A stretch of DNA of 64,000 nucleotides from assembly GCF_003431825.1 (NCBI RefSeq), contig NZ_CP020083.1, forward strand, positions 1,650,501-1,714,500, in the 5' to 3' direction. Source of the DNA: Blastomonas fulva (lineage in GTDB: Bacteria; Pseudomonadota; Alphaproteobacteria; Sphingomonadales; Sphingomonadaceae). The position numbers and the translations under genes are program-made. Under the pieces are notes generated by a model that was given only the letters and a program-made list of their open reading frames with translations, was not told the DNA's origin and made no database searches. Positions 35,485 to 44,478 of this stretch are shown here, in pieces. Within the stretch, counting starts at the first letter, position 1. Each line of letters starts with the position of its first letter.

Positions 35485-37029
35485 ATGGCGCTCGGCCCGC
35501 GCCTTGACCTGAGGCAGAGCCAGTCGCTGGTGATGACGCCGCAGTTGCAGCAGGCGATCCGGCTGCTCGCGCTGTCGAATATCGAGATCGAAGCGTTCAT
35601 CGGCGAGGAACTCGAGCGCAACCCGCTGCTCGAGCTGGGCGGCGAGGACACCGGCGGCGATGTCGCCTCGAGCGGGGTGGATGCTACGTTCGACGCGCCC
35701 GCTGCTCCTGCCGATGGCGATCCGGCGGGCAGCGACGAGCTGATCGGCGCAGGCATGGGCGAGATCGATCGTCCGCTCGATATCGACCTGGGCGGCGAGG
35801 TGTTTCATCACGACTGCGCCAGCGACGGCCCCGACCGGGTGGCGGGTGAGGCCAGCGGCGGGCTCGACGGGGCGCTTTCGCTCAACGATATTTCCACCGG
35901 CGGCGGTGCCGACAGCGACGGCTGGGAAGATTCGCTCGAATACGATCTCACGCTGCGCGAGCATCTGCACGCCCAGGCGGGGATGGCGATGTCCGGCGTC
36001 ACATTGTTCATCGGCCGGCACCTGATCGAGCTGATCGACGAGAACGGCTATCTGCGCGGCGACCTGCTGCAGGTGTCGCACCAATTGGGCGTGCCTCTGG
36101 GCGAGGTCGAGACCGCGCTGGCGGCGATCCACACGCTCGAGCCTACCGGCGTCGGCGCGCGCGATCTGGCCGAGTGCCTCGCGCTGCAGGCAAAGGAAGC
36201 CGACCGCTACGACCCGTGCATGGCGCGGCTGATCGACAATCTCGAGCTGCTTGCACGCGGCGCGCTGCCGCAGTTGAAGCGGTTGTGCCGGGTCGACGAC
36301 GAGGACCTTGCCGACATGATCGCCGAGCTGCGTCAATATGATCCCAAGCCGGGCAGCCGCTTTGGCGGGGCGAGCGTCGAGGCGGTGGTGCCCGATCTGT
36401 TCGTGCTCGAGCGCGAGGGCAAATGGATGATCGAGATCAACAGCGGGACGCTGCCGCGGCTGCTGGTCAACCGCAGCTATCATGTCTCGCTGTCTGGCGG
36501 GCGGCACGATGCCAAATCCAAGGCTTGGCTCAGCGAATGCCTTGCCGAGGCCAACTGGCTGCTCAAGGCTCTCGACCAACGCCAGCGCACGATCATCAAG
36601 GTGGCGAGCGAGATCGTCAAGCAGCAGGAAGGCTTCTTCCGCAACGGCGTCACGCAATTGCGCCCGCTCACCCTGCGCAGCGTCGCCGATGCGATCGAGA
36701 TGCACGAATCGACCGTCAGCCGGGTGACCAGTCACAAATATCTGAGCTGCGCACGCGGTCTGTTCGAACTCAAATACTTCTTCACCAGCGCGATTCAGGC
36801 GACCGATGGCGGCGATGCGGTGTCGGCCTCGGCGGTGAAGAGCCACATCAAGACGCTGATCGACGAGGAGGACGCCAAGAACATCCTCTCCGACGACCAG
36901 CTGGTCGATCTGCTGAAGGAACGCGGGTTCGACATTGCGCGGCGGACGGTGGCGAAGTACCGCGAGGCGCTCGGCCTTGGCTCATCGGTCCAGCGCCGCC
37001 GCCAGAAGAAGCTGCAGGGCGCGCGGTGA
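35485..37029 (+). CDS. rpoN: RNA polymerase sigma-54 factor
   Basis: A 514-residue sigma-54. The Gln/Leu-rich region I is SQSLVMTPQLQQAIRLLALSN (shown here in part), followed by an acidic linker, the core-binding domain, an HTH (LRSVADAIEMHESTVSRVTSHKYL, cut to the key part VADAIEMHESTVSR), and the RpoN box near the end (RRTVAKYREALGL). It directs transcription from -24/-12 promoters with an AAA+ activator. It follows lptB by 34 bp. The protein is complete and of normal length. Confidence 0.96.
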   Translation: MALGPRLDLRQSQSLVMTPQLQQAIRLLALSNIEIEAFIGEELERNPLLELGGEDTGGDVASSGVDATFDAPAAPADGDPAGSDELIGAGMGEIDRPLDIDLGGEVFHHDCASDGPDRVAGEASGGLDGALSLNDISTGGGADSDGWEDSLEYDLTLREHLHAQAGMAMSGVTLFIGRHLIELIDENGYLRGDLLQVSHQLGVPLGEVETALAAIHTLEPTGVGARDLAECLALQAKEADRYDPCMARLIDNLELLARGALPQLKRLCRVDDEDLADMIAELRQYDPKPGSRFGGASVEAVVPDLFVLEREGKWMIEINSGTLPRLLVNRSYHVSLSGGRHDAKSKAWLSECLAEANWLLKALDQRQRTIIKVASEIVKQQEGFFRNGVTQLRPLTLRSVADAIEMHESTVSRVTSHKYLSCARGLFELKYFFTSAIQATDGGDAVSASAVKSHIKTLIDEEDAKNILSDDQLVDLLKERGFDIARRTVAKYREALGLGSSVQRRRQKKLQGAR

Positions 37030-37036
37030 CTTGCCA

Positions 37037-37058
37037 CCCCTCCCGCAGGCGGGAGGAG
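37037..37058. repeat. REP-like hairpin after rpoN
   Basis: CTCCCGC (37040-37046) and GCGGGAG (37049-37055) form a perfect 7-bp stem with a 2-base loop, with flanking C's and G's adding partial pairs. It lies between the convergent rpoN and Lon-domain genes and may end both transcripts. Same family as the hairpins at 1043 and 1907. Confidence 0.6.
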
Positions 37059-37068
37059 GGAAAGAAGA

Positions 37069-37704
37069 CTACTGCAGCGTCACCCGTGGATCATCGCTGT
37101 CGCGGCGGCCGAAGAACTGCATCAGCTGGACCAGCAGATCGGCGCGGGTGGTGAGGCCTTCGGCTTCGAGCAGCGCCTGTTTGGCGGCTGCATCGAACGG
37201 GGCGATCTGCGCGATGCCGTTGACCAGCGAGCGGTCGTCGAGCCGCGCCACCGAATCCCAGTCGACGCTATAGCCCTGCGCATTGGCGAACCGCTGCGAT
37301 TCGCGTTCCAGGCTCGCACGCTCGATGCTGGAGAGCGCCTGGTCATCCTCGTTTTCGTTGATCAGCTCCGCCTCGATCTGGCGGAACGGCGTCGTCACGT
37401 CCAGCTCGCGCAGCACGCGGAACCGGGCAAAGCCCTCGAGCACAAGATTGTAGCGGCCATCATCGAGCGCTTCGACATCGACGATGCGGCCCACACAGCC
37501 CATGTCGAACAGCGCGGGCGGATCGCCGGGGCCGCGCGGCTGGATCATCCCGATCTGCCGGTCGCGCGCCATCGCATCGCTCACGAGGGCGCGATAGCGC
37601 GGCTCGAAGATGTGCAGCGGCACCTGCAGGCCGGGAAACAGGATCACCCCGGTGAGCGGAAAGATCGAGATGCGCTGGGCGACCATGACGGGCTTGTCGG
37701 TCAT
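37069..37704 (-). CDS. Lon N-terminal (substrate-binding) domain protein
   Basis: A 211-residue protein made only of the LON substrate-binding domain: RISIFPLTGVILFPGLQVPLHIFEPRYR in its first strands (key part FPLTGVILFPG), then IGMIQPRGPGDPPALFDMGCVGRI. There is no ATPase or protease part, so it is not Lon itself. Such stand-alone proteins are widespread and of unknown role. Its start overlaps the stop of the thioredoxin-TPR gene (37701-37704), and the pair is conserved in alphaproteobacteria. Confidence 0.9.
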   Translation of the reverse strand: MTDKPVMVAQRISIFPLTGVILFPGLQVPLHIFEPRYRALVSDAMARDRQIGMIQPRGPGDPPALFDMGCVGRIVDVEALDDGRYNLVLEGFARFRVLRELDVTTPFRQIEAELINENEDDQALSSIERASLERESQRFANAQGYSVDWDSVARLDDRSLVNGIAQIAPFDAAAKQALLEAEGLTTRADLLVQLMQFFGRRDSDDPRVTLQ

Positions 37705-38609
37705 CCGAACAACGCGGCGGAAAGCTTGCGCCGCGTCGCTGATACCCAGGGATCCTCGAGCCCGACCGCCTCGAAGATCTGCAGCAGCCGCGCGCGGGCC
37801 GCGCCCTCGTTCCATTCCTTGTCGGCCTTCACGATGGCCAGCAGATGCTCCGCCGCCTCGTCGCGTTCGCCGCCGGCAAACAGCGCGACCGCCAGATCGA
37901 AGCGCGCGGCGTGATCGTCCGGCGTGGCATTGGCGGCTGCACGCAGCCCTGCGATTTCGCTGTCATCGGCCTTGTCGGCGACCAGCGCGATGGCGGCCTT
38001 GGCGCGATCGAGCGCGGGGTCGGCGGTGATTTCGGGGGGCAGATCGGCGAGCAGCGCCTGTGCCTCCTCCACCTTGTCGGCGGCGACCATTGCGCGCAGC
38101 AGGCCGGAAATGGCCGCAACGCTGTCCGGCACCATGTCCAGGATCTGCGCGAACATGCCCATGGCCTGCTCGGTGTCGCCCTCGGCCAGCACGTCTTCGG
38201 CCATCGCGATCAGCGGCGTGATATCGGGCGCGCCGGCATCGTCGCCATCACCCGCCTGGACGGGCAGCTTCTCGAGCAGCTGGTCAAGGATGCCGCCAAG
38301 CTGCGCCTCGGTGCGCGCGTTGGTGAGGTTGGCGACCGGCTGGCCCTGGAACATCGCATAGACGGTTGGGATCGACTGAATCTGGAACTGCGAAGCGACG
38401 AAGCGTTCCTCATCGACATTGACCTTGACCAGCATCACGCCCTTGTCGGCATAATCGGCCGCGACCTTCTCCAGCACCGGGGTCAGCGCCTTGCACGGCC
38501 CGCACCATTCCGCCCAGAAATCGAGGATGACCAGCTTCGTCATCGATGGTTCGACCACGCTGGTGCGGAATGCCTCGACGGCCTTGTGCTCTTCGGTCGT
38601 CAAACCCAT
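37701..38609 (-). CDS. thioredoxin-TPR protein (YbbN/CnoX-like)
   Basis: A 302-residue protein with an N-terminal thioredoxin domain, active site WCGPC at about residue 35, followed by TPR-like helices (EDVLAEGDTEQAMGMFAQIL, then AAEHLLAIVKADKEWNEGAAR). E. coli YbbN/CnoX of this design is a chaperedoxin that protects clients from oxidative aggregation; it has lost the CxxC there, whereas here both cysteines are present, as in other alphaproteobacterial copies. The start is the ATG at 38609. It is coupled to the Lon-domain gene downstream. Confidence 0.9.
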   Translation of the reverse strand: MGLTTEEHKAVEAFRTSVVEPSMTKLVILDFWAEWCGPCKALTPVLEKVAADYADKGVMLVKVNVDEERFVASQFQIQSIPTVYAMFQGQPVANLTNARTEAQLGGILDQLLEKLPVQAGDGDDAGAPDITPLIAMAEDVLAEGDTEQAMGMFAQILDMVPDSVAAISGLLRAMVAADKVEEAQALLADLPPEITADPALDRAKAAIALVADKADDSEIAGLRAAANATPDDHAARFDLAVALFAGGERDEAAEHLLAIVKADKEWNEGAARARLLQIFEAVGLEDPWVSATRRKLSAALFG

Positions 38610-38848
38610 GCTTGCCAAGTGAACTGCTCCTGCTGTTGCGCGTGCCGGGCGGTTCACCGCCCCGTCGCGGGTTGTGCCCCGCTTTGTCCTGGCACCTTAT
38701 CCGAAACACCAAGATGGTGCGCAAGCCGCTTCTGCCAAGGGTGAAACAATGAATCGTCGCCAAATGCAAATTTGGGGCTTGCCGGACCCAAAACCCGATG
38801 CTAACTGCGCGCCTCACCTGCTGGATCGCACGTCGAACCAGCCGCCGA

Positions 38849-38923
38849 GCGGGCGTAGCTCAGGGGTAGAGCACAACCTTGCCAAGGTTGGGGTCGAGGG
38901 TTCGAATCCCTTCGCCCGCTCCA
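38849..38923 (+). tRNA. tRNA-Gly (anticodon GCC)
   Basis: A 75-base cloverleaf: acceptor GCGGGCG pairs with CGCCCGC, the D-loop has AGCTCAGGGGTAGAGC, the anticodon arm is ACCTTGCCAAGGT with GCC in the loop, and the T-arm is AGGGTTCGAATCCCT. The CCA end is encoded. It marks the left edge of the accessory region; no integrase or second copy of its 3' end was seen in the window. Confidence 0.97.
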
Positions 38924-39319
38924 GTTTTCTTCCTAAATTTTTGACGTTTTGGCCTCAGGCGATCAGGCCTGAGGTGGGATACGAGCGCACCAAGGTGGCA
39001 CTCGCGTATCCATTCGTATCCAATGCTTGCCAAGCCAGCGGCGATAGTTCGCGAGTGGGTATCAATACAATCGCCGCTAGGCTGCAATGCACCCGTCAAA
39101 TGCCGCGCTGGCTGTCGCCGCGTTTCGCTCACCATTGCCGATGGGGATATGGCTGCATGGGGCGGGCAAGGGTGTCGGCCTTCAGGCGCGCTTCCGGTTT
39201 CACCACTTATAGGCATCAACGAAGCACGTTCGCTGTTCGTTGTCATGAGATGCGAGCAGGCGGAAAATGCCTCCTGCTTGAGGTCGGTGGCGCAAGGAAT
39301 TTGCCTTGAAGAACCGGCG
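38924..39319. other. 396-bp gap after tRNA-Gly
   Basis: No gene was found. A perfect 8-bp stem, CCTCAGGC with GCCTGAGG around a 6-base loop, is at 38953-38974 just after the tRNA; it lacks a T-run. An antisense frame across the tRNA reading GEGIRTLDPNLGKVVLYP is a well-known false protein made from tRNA-Gly. The rest has no recognised element. Confidence 0.5.
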
Positions 39320-39847
39320 TTATTTGAAACCTTTATCTACCAGCAGCGCGGTAAGATCGGTGTCCGAGTAGGCCTCAAGGCTGAGCAGCGCCTGATATGG
39401 ATCGCCGACAAGGCCAAGCAAGGCCGCAAATGCGGGCTCGGTCTTCATGCCATTGCTTCGCTGCGCCATGACCGCGTCGCGAAAAACGCCTGTGCCAAGC
39501 GCAAGCAACCTCTGCTCCACAAGGAAATGCCGCCATCCATATTGCTCGGATACCGGAGACGCCTGACCAAACAGTTCGATCGTCCAGCCAGCGCCGGCAA
39601 AACTGGCGACGACGGGCCGATCATGCGCGATCCTCTGCCACATGCGGAACTCGGCGTGCGTGCCAAAAGCGTTCCACACCGCGCGCGTGAAGCCATCCGG
39701 ATCGGGGGCGAAGCAGACAATATCTATATCGCTCGCTGGAAGGTCCAAGCCCAATGGCGGCGTTCCCACGACATGCGGATCGAAGGCAGCCAGCTCAGGC
39801 AAAACCCCCAATCTGTCCAGAGCCTCCAAATAGTGCGGTCGGATCAT
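39320..39847 (-). CDS. DUF4269 (nucleotidyltransferase-like) protein
   Basis: A 175-residue protein starting MIRPHYLEALDRLGVLPELA. The segment FDPHVVGTPPLGLDLPASDIDIVCF matches the core of DUF4269, with the Ser-Asp-x-Asp pair (SDID) that resembles the metal site of nucleotidyltransferases. The end, AFAALLGLVGDPYQALLSLE, also fits. The function is unknown; the fold suggests transfer of a nucleotide to a small molecule or RNA. It stands alone at the edge of the accessory region, opposite in strand to the genes on its right. Confidence 0.8.
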   Translation of the reverse strand: MIRPHYLEALDRLGVLPELAAFDPHVVGTPPLGLDLPASDIDIVCFAPDPDGFTRAVWNAFGTHAEFRMWQRIAHDRPVVASFAGAGWTIELFGQASPVSEQYGWRHFLVEQRLLALGTGVFRDAVMAQRSNGMKTEPAFAALLGLVGDPYQALLSLEAYSDTDLTALLVDKGFK

Positions 39848-40170
39848 CGAGACACTGATACGACGAGCCCGCGTGTTCCGTAAAGGTCTGTGCCGGATGA
39901 AGTACGTCCGCCAGGGAGCAACCGATGGAACATCCATCGGCCGGTTTCGGGCGGCCAACCGATGCTGCATGCCAGACGCGCAGTTCGAGGCCAGCAGGGA
40001 CTGTGACGGACCAGGCCAGCCAGAGAATTCCTGCGGCTCTGAAACAAGATTTTTGGTTTGCGGACAGCAAGCGGCCCGCGTCTAAAACAGGCTGAGCTTT
40101 ATCATTACCCGAAGCGCCCCCGGGCGGGGCGGCTTGCTCAGGCATCGACTTCAAGCGTTGGGGCAACTGG
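39848..40170. other. 323-bp gap upstream of the PQQ dehydrogenase
   Basis: No gene with coding character is seen. The right half contains one copy of the 45-bp element (40019-40063), 107 bp before the dehydrogenase start. The left half should hold the promoter of the DUF4269 gene. Confidence 0.5.
40019..40063 (+). promoter_or_regulatory. 45-bp regulon element, copy 1 (before PQQ dehydrogenase)
   Basis: It begins GCCAGAGAATTCCTG and ends TTTTTGGTTTGCGG. It aligns without gaps with the copy at 51877, with 35 of 45 bases identical by my count. The first core is AGAATTCCT, the second ACAAGATTTTTGG. The orientation is the same as that of the gene, whose start lies 107 bp downstream. Confidence 0.75.
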
Positions 40171-42312
40171 ATGCATTCTCTGTCGGAAATCCGGAAATAC
40201 ACGCAGGCGGCATTCATTTGTGCCGCGTTCTTGCTGTTGAGCTTGCAGGCGTGTTCATCGCCCAAATCCGCAGCCCCAGGTGCCGTTGATCAGGCGAGAC
40301 TTCTCAATGCTTCATCCGAGCCGGACAACTGGCTCGCAGGTGGCGGCGGGTTCGATGAGCAGCATTACAGTGCGCTCGACCAGATCAACGCACAGAATGT
40401 TGCACGATTGGGTCTCGCATGGTCGTTTGAAGTCGATACCAATCGAGGACAGGAAGCGACCCCTTTGGTCATTGACGGCGTCATGTACACGTCAACGGCT
40501 TGGTCGAAGGTCTATGCTATCGATGCACGTACGGGCAAGCAGCTGTGGCAGTTCGATCCACAGGTTCCCGGTGATGCAGCCTACAGCACCTGCTGCGATG
40601 TGGTGAATCGCGGCGTGGCTGTCTGGAGGGGGAAGGTTTTTGTCGGTACGATCGATGGGCGGCTGATCGCGATCGATGCGAGGACCGGCGATCAGCTTTG
40701 GTCCGTACAGACCTTCGACCGCTCCCATCCCTACGCGATTACCGGCGCCCCCCGGGTCTTCAAGGACAAGGTCATCATTGGCAATGGCGGTGCCGAATTC
40801 GGCGTCCGCGGGTATGTCACTGCTTATGATACCCAAACCGGTGCGCAGTTATGGCGTTTCTACACTGTGCCAGGCGATCCGTCGAAAGGGCCCGACGGTG
40901 CCGCATCAGATTCGGTGATGCCAATGGCGACCAGAACCTGGGCGGGCAAGTGGTACACGATGGGGGGCGGCGGCACCGCCTGGGACTCGATCGTTTATGA
41001 TCCCGAATTCGACCAGGTCTATATCGGCGTGGGCAACGGTGCACCGTGGAACCGGCAGGTCCGCTCGGACGGCAAGGGTGATAACCTGTTCCTGTCCTCG
41101 ATCGTCGCGGTCGATGCGGACACCGGCAAGTACAAATGGCATTATCAGCAGATACCTGGTGAAAGCTGGGACTTCACCGCGACCCAGCCGATGATGCTGG
41201 CCACGCTTTCGATCGGCGGAAAACCGCGCAGGGTGCTGATGCAGGCGCCGAAAAACGGCTTCTTCTATGTTCTCGATCGAAAGACCGGCAAGCTGCTCTC
41301 TGCCAAGGCATTCGTCCCGCAGACCTGGGCCGACCATATCGATTTGGCAACTGGGCGTCCGGTCATGAGCGAGAATGCCTATTACCAGAATGGCGCGAAA
41401 GTCATGTCCCCGGCTTCGGTCGGCGGCCACAACTGGCAGCCCATGTCCTACAGCCCCCGCACCGGGCTGGTGTACATTCCCACCGTCCGCTGGAGCATGC
41501 GATATGACCAGGACCCTGCGTTCAAGTTCCGTCCCGGCGCTGAACTGAACCAAGGGGCAGCGATCAGCCTCGATCCTGCTGCACCTTGGGGCACCGGCGC
41601 ATTGATTGCCTGGGATCCGCTCAGACAGCGCGAAGTCTGGCGGGTCCCACAACCCGAGATGATCAACGGCGGCACGATCGCGACGGCAGGCGATCTGGTG
41701 TTTGCCGGCGATGCGCATGGCACGTTCAGCGCATTTGGAGCAAGGGACGGCAAGAGGCTGTGGTCGTTCAAGCAGCCATCGGGCATCCTCGCAGCGCCAG
41801 CCAGCTACAGCATCGATGGCGTTCAATATATTGCGGTGTTGGTCGGAAAGGGCGGTGGTGCCATGGGCCTGCCGGATGTCAATCGTCCCCGGATTCCGAG
41901 GCTTAACGGCCGGATGCTGGTGTTCAAGCTGGGCGGAAAGGCCGTGCTGCCCCGGGTCGATCTCGATCTTCCGCCAGCCAATCCGCCCGGGCAGACATTC
42001 TCCCCGGCCACTGTCGCCTTGGGCGGGCGGCTGTATGGCGATAAGTGCGCGCGGTGCCATGAGGGGGTCGCGGCGCCTGATCTGCGTCGCTCCAACGCGC
42101 TGTCCGATGCGGAAACGTGGAAGGCCGTCGTTTACGATGGCGTGCTGACCGACACCGGTATGATCGGCTTTTCAAAGCTGATGTCGCAGGCGCAGGTCGA
42201 AGCAATCCGGGCTTATGTCGGCGATCTGGCGCTCGAACTTCAGAAGGAAGCGAAGACAGCACCCGGCAAGGGGGCAACTGCCAAGGATATGGCACGCGCA
42301 AAACCGCAATAG
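40171..42312 (+). CDS. PQQ-dependent alcohol dehydrogenase with cytochrome c domain, probable lipoprotein
   Basis: A 713-residue quinohemoprotein. A signal sequence ends in LLLSLQAC, a likely lipobox with Cys28, so the enzyme is probably anchored on the periplasmic face. The PQQ beta-propeller shows LGLAWSFEVDTNRGQEATPL, the vicinal cysteine pair in YSTCCDVVNRG that contacts PQQ, and the catalytic Asp in ESWDFTATQ. DFT instead of DYD at that site argues for calcium rather than lanthanide. A C-terminal heme c site CARCH is at residues 626-630. No PQQ synthesis genes are in the window. It is probably co-transcribed with the racemase-like gene, 98 bp downstream. Confidence 0.92.
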   Translation: MHSLSEIRKYTQAAFICAAFLLLSLQACSSPKSAAPGAVDQARLLNASSEPDNWLAGGGGFDEQHYSALDQINAQNVARLGLAWSFEVDTNRGQEATPLVIDGVMYTSTAWSKVYAIDARTGKQLWQFDPQVPGDAAYSTCCDVVNRGVAVWRGKVFVGTIDGRLIAIDARTGDQLWSVQTFDRSHPYAITGAPRVFKDKVIIGNGGAEFGVRGYVTAYDTQTGAQLWRFYTVPGDPSKGPDGAASDSVMPMATRTWAGKWYTMGGGGTAWDSIVYDPEFDQVYIGVGNGAPWNRQVRSDGKGDNLFLSSIVAVDADTGKYKWHYQQIPGESWDFTATQPMMLATLSIGGKPRRVLMQAPKNGFFYVLDRKTGKLLSAKAFVPQTWADHIDLATGRPVMSENAYYQNGAKVMSPASVGGHNWQPMSYSPRTGLVYIPTVRWSMRYDQDPAFKFRPGAELNQGAAISLDPAAPWGTGALIAWDPLRQREVWRVPQPEMINGGTIATAGDLVFAGDAHGTFSAFGARDGKRLWSFKQPSGILAAPASYSIDGVQYIAVLVGKGGGAMGLPDVNRPRIPRLNGRMLVFKLGGKAVLPRVDLDLPPANPPGQTFSPATVALGGRLYGDKCARCHEGVAAPDLRRSNALSDAETWKAVVYDGVLTDTGMIGFSKLMSQAQVEAIRAYVGDLALELQKEAKTAPGKGATAKDMARAKPQ

Positions 42313-42410
42313 GGCACTGCGGACCGCGCGGCGTCGATGAGCAGCTTGGTTTTCGCCTGAAGCCGGTCACCCCGCCTGATTTGAACATCGAGCCAACAGG
42401 ACACATTGCC

Positions 42411-43526
42411 ATGCCCTTGCCTTTGTCGAAGCGGCCAGCCTGGGCCGAAATTGATCTCGATGCACTTGCAAGCAATGTGCGCAAGATCAGAAGCCTGATC
42501 GGGCCCGATGTCAGGTTCTATGCGGTCTGCAAGAACAACGCTTATGGATGCGGCGCTGGCGAATGCGCAGCCACGATGCGTAACGCGGGTGTTGACGCTT
42601 TCGCGGTCTCTGACCCTGAGGATGCAGAGCGTATCCGCGATGCCGGCATAAATGCTCCGATCCTGCTGTACGGCGCGACGACACCCGATCAGGCCGAGGC
42701 GATTGCTGACCTCGGCTTGATCGTCACTATCCACGACCGACACGGGCTTGAGGCATTCGAGCAGCTGCAGCGTTCGGTTCAAGTCCATGTGGAAGTGGAT
42801 TGTGGCTATGGCCGCCTTGGATTTGTCCCGGAAGAATGGCCCGCCGTGTTTGAACGGTTGAAGCAAGCACGTCACCTTGAGGTCATTGGCCTGTACACGC
42901 ATCTGGTCAGGGCCGAAGACAGGCTGGCGATCGATAGGCAGGTCCGACGATTGAAGCAGGCCATCTCAGCTGCGCATGCGGCCGGCTTTCAGGACCTCGA
43001 GACAATGGCCGCAAGCAGCCGCGTTCTGCTGGGCTATCCCGAGCTCACCTGGACAGCGGTCAATCCCGGGCGTGCGCTCTACGGGATGATGGAGCAGCCC
43101 TGGCTTGACGGTCTGACGTTCGACCCCGTGATCCGGTCCATCAAGTCGCGGGTCTTGCAGGTCAAGACACTGCCTGCGGACTTCGAGGTCGATGATGCCC
43201 GGCACACGGCTGATCCGGGCAGGCTTAAAACAGCGGTGATTGCCTTCGGTTTCAAGGATGGCCTGCCTGCGCAGCCGGACGGGGGCACCGTGCTGGTGCG
43301 CGGGCAGCGCGCCCGCATCATTGCAGGGCGCGCGACAGAGCACACCATTCTCGACGTGACGGACATTCCCGATGTCGTCCCGGGTGATGAGGTCGTGCTG
43401 GTCGGCGTCCAGGGCGGCGACCGGATCACCGCAGCACAGGCGGTTCAATTCTATGGCATGCCGATGATCGAGCTGATGGCGCGCATGTCGCTCAGCGTCC
43501 CCCGGATATACTCCGGTGGTGCATGA
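42411..43526 (+). CDS. alanine racemase-like PLP protein with altered catalytic residues
   Basis: A 371-residue fold-III PLP protein. Lys41 in CKNNAYGCG is the expected PLP lysine; the normal motif is KANAYGHG, so the His is Cys here. DCGYGRLGF and NPGRALYG follow. In alanine racemases the latter reads RPGIALYG, whose Arg contacts the PLP pyridine nitrogen; here that position is Asn218. The catalytic Tyr of GYADG is replaced by Phe281 (GFKDG). The C-terminal barrel (TVLVRGQRARIIAGRATEHTIL, in part) is intact. A normal alanine racemase reaction therefore looks unlikely; it could be another racemase, a lyase or a binding protein. The start ATG is at 42411. Confidence 0.85.
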   Translation: MPLPLSKRPAWAEIDLDALASNVRKIRSLIGPDVRFYAVCKNNAYGCGAGECAATMRNAGVDAFAVSDPEDAERIRDAGINAPILLYGATTPDQAEAIADLGLIVTIHDRHGLEAFEQLQRSVQVHVEVDCGYGRLGFVPEEWPAVFERLKQARHLEVIGLYTHLVRAEDRLAIDRQVRRLKQAISAAHAAGFQDLETMAASSRVLLGYPELTWTAVNPGRALYGMMEQPWLDGLTFDPVIRSIKSRVLQVKTLPADFEVDDARHTADPGRLKTAVIAFGFKDGLPAQPDGGTVLVRGQRARIIAGRATEHTILDVTDIPDVVPGDEVVLVGVQGGDRITAAQAVQFYGMPMIELMARMSLSVPRIYSGGA

Positions 43527-43554
43527 CGTTTTCTCTGCATGGCCTGGCTCGCGT

Positions 43555-43567
43555 GTGATTGTCTCGC
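43555..43567 (+). repeat. 13-bp sequence shared with 58409-58421
   Basis: GTGATTGTCTCGC occurs here, in the gap between the racemase-like gene and the SDR gene, and again in the gap before the second dipeptidase. Both copies follow a GGCCTGG upstream. They are too short to interpret alone but both lie in transcription gaps of the accessory region. Confidence 0.35.
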
Positions 43568-43644
43568 GGCACGAAATCGACCAGACCTTTGGGTGACTTT
43601 CAAGGCAGTCGTTCTGACTGCCCGGATTTGGGTGACGGGAAAAA

Positions 43645-44400
43645 ATGGCGAGAACAGCATTCATTACAGGCGCGACATCCGGCATCGGTGAAGCAGCGCT
43701 TAGGACGTTCGCGCGGGCCGGCTGGAACGTTATCGGCACAGGCCGCCGATCCGATCGGTTGCACGCTTTGCGTCAGGAGATCGGTGCGCAGATGCATGGC
43801 TGCGTATTCGATGTGCGAGATGAAGCCGGGCGCGATGCGGCACTGGCGGCATTGCCACCCGCGTTCGGCGAAATCGATCTGCTGATCAACAACGCCGGTC
43901 TGGCGCTCGGCACCAATAGCGCCGATCAATCGGATGTCGACCAGTGGAAGACGATGATCGATACCAATGTTACGGCTCTCGTATCGCTGACGCACAGACT
44001 GCTGCCCGGCCTGATCGGGCGGCGCGGCGCTATCATCAACCTGTCCTCGGTTGCCGGAAGCTACCCCTATGGCGGCGGCAATGTTTATTGTGGCACCAAG
44101 GCCTTTGTCACGCAGTTCTCGCTGGCGCTTCGCTCCGACCTGCATGGCAAGGGCGTTCGGGTCACGTCGATCGAACCGGGTATGGTGGAGACGGAATTCA
44201 CGCTCGTCCGCACCGGGGGGAATGATGCCTCGTCCAGCGCCTTGTACCAGGGTGCAAACCCCATGACGGGCCAGGATATAGCTAACACCCTGTTGTGGGT
44301 CGCACAGTTGCCGCCGCATCTGAACATCAATCGCCTTGAGCTTATGCCCGTGAGCCAGTCGTTCGCCGGGTTTCAGGTTGCGCGGACCGAAGCGGGCTGA
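43645..44400 (+). CDS. SDR oxidoreductase, YdfG-like
   Basis: A 251-residue short-chain dehydrogenase with TGATSGIGEAALRTFARAGW at residues 8-27, NNAG near 88, the active Ser in NLSSVAGSYPYGGG and Tyr/Lys in YCGTKAFV. The C-terminal region (PGMVETEFTLVR and LELMPVSQSFAGF) resembles YdfG, the NADP-dependent 3-hydroxy-acid/serine dehydrogenase. This would fit an amino-acid pathway, since YdfG oxidises L-serine and related beta-hydroxy acids. The substrate here is inferred. It is followed by the GlcG-like gene 78 bp on. Confidence 0.9.
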   Translation: MARTAFITGATSGIGEAALRTFARAGWNVIGTGRRSDRLHALRQEIGAQMHGCVFDVRDEAGRDAALAALPPAFGEIDLLINNAGLALGTNSADQSDVDQWKTMIDTNVTALVSLTHRLLPGLIGRRGAIINLSSVAGSYPYGGGNVYCGTKAFVTQFSLALRSDLHGKGVRVTSIEPGMVETEFTLVRTGGNDASSSALYQGANPMTGQDIANTLLWVAQLPPHLNINRLELMPVSQSFAGFQVARTEAG

Positions 44401-44478
44401 TCGGGCGTCGCAGCGCTGAGTTCCCGACGTCGTCGGGGGCGCATCGCTGGTTGAAGAAACCGTGAAGGGAAACGTGTC

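Noticed and set aside
38953..38974. Hairpin just after tRNA-Gly as a terminator or attachment site
   Set aside because: No T-run follows on either strand, and no second copy or integrase was found.
38860..39246. A minus-strand frame across the tRNA ending GEGIRTLDPNLGKVVLYP
   Set aside because: This peptide is the antisense reading of tRNA-Gly and is a familiar false protein; the tRNA explains the sequence.
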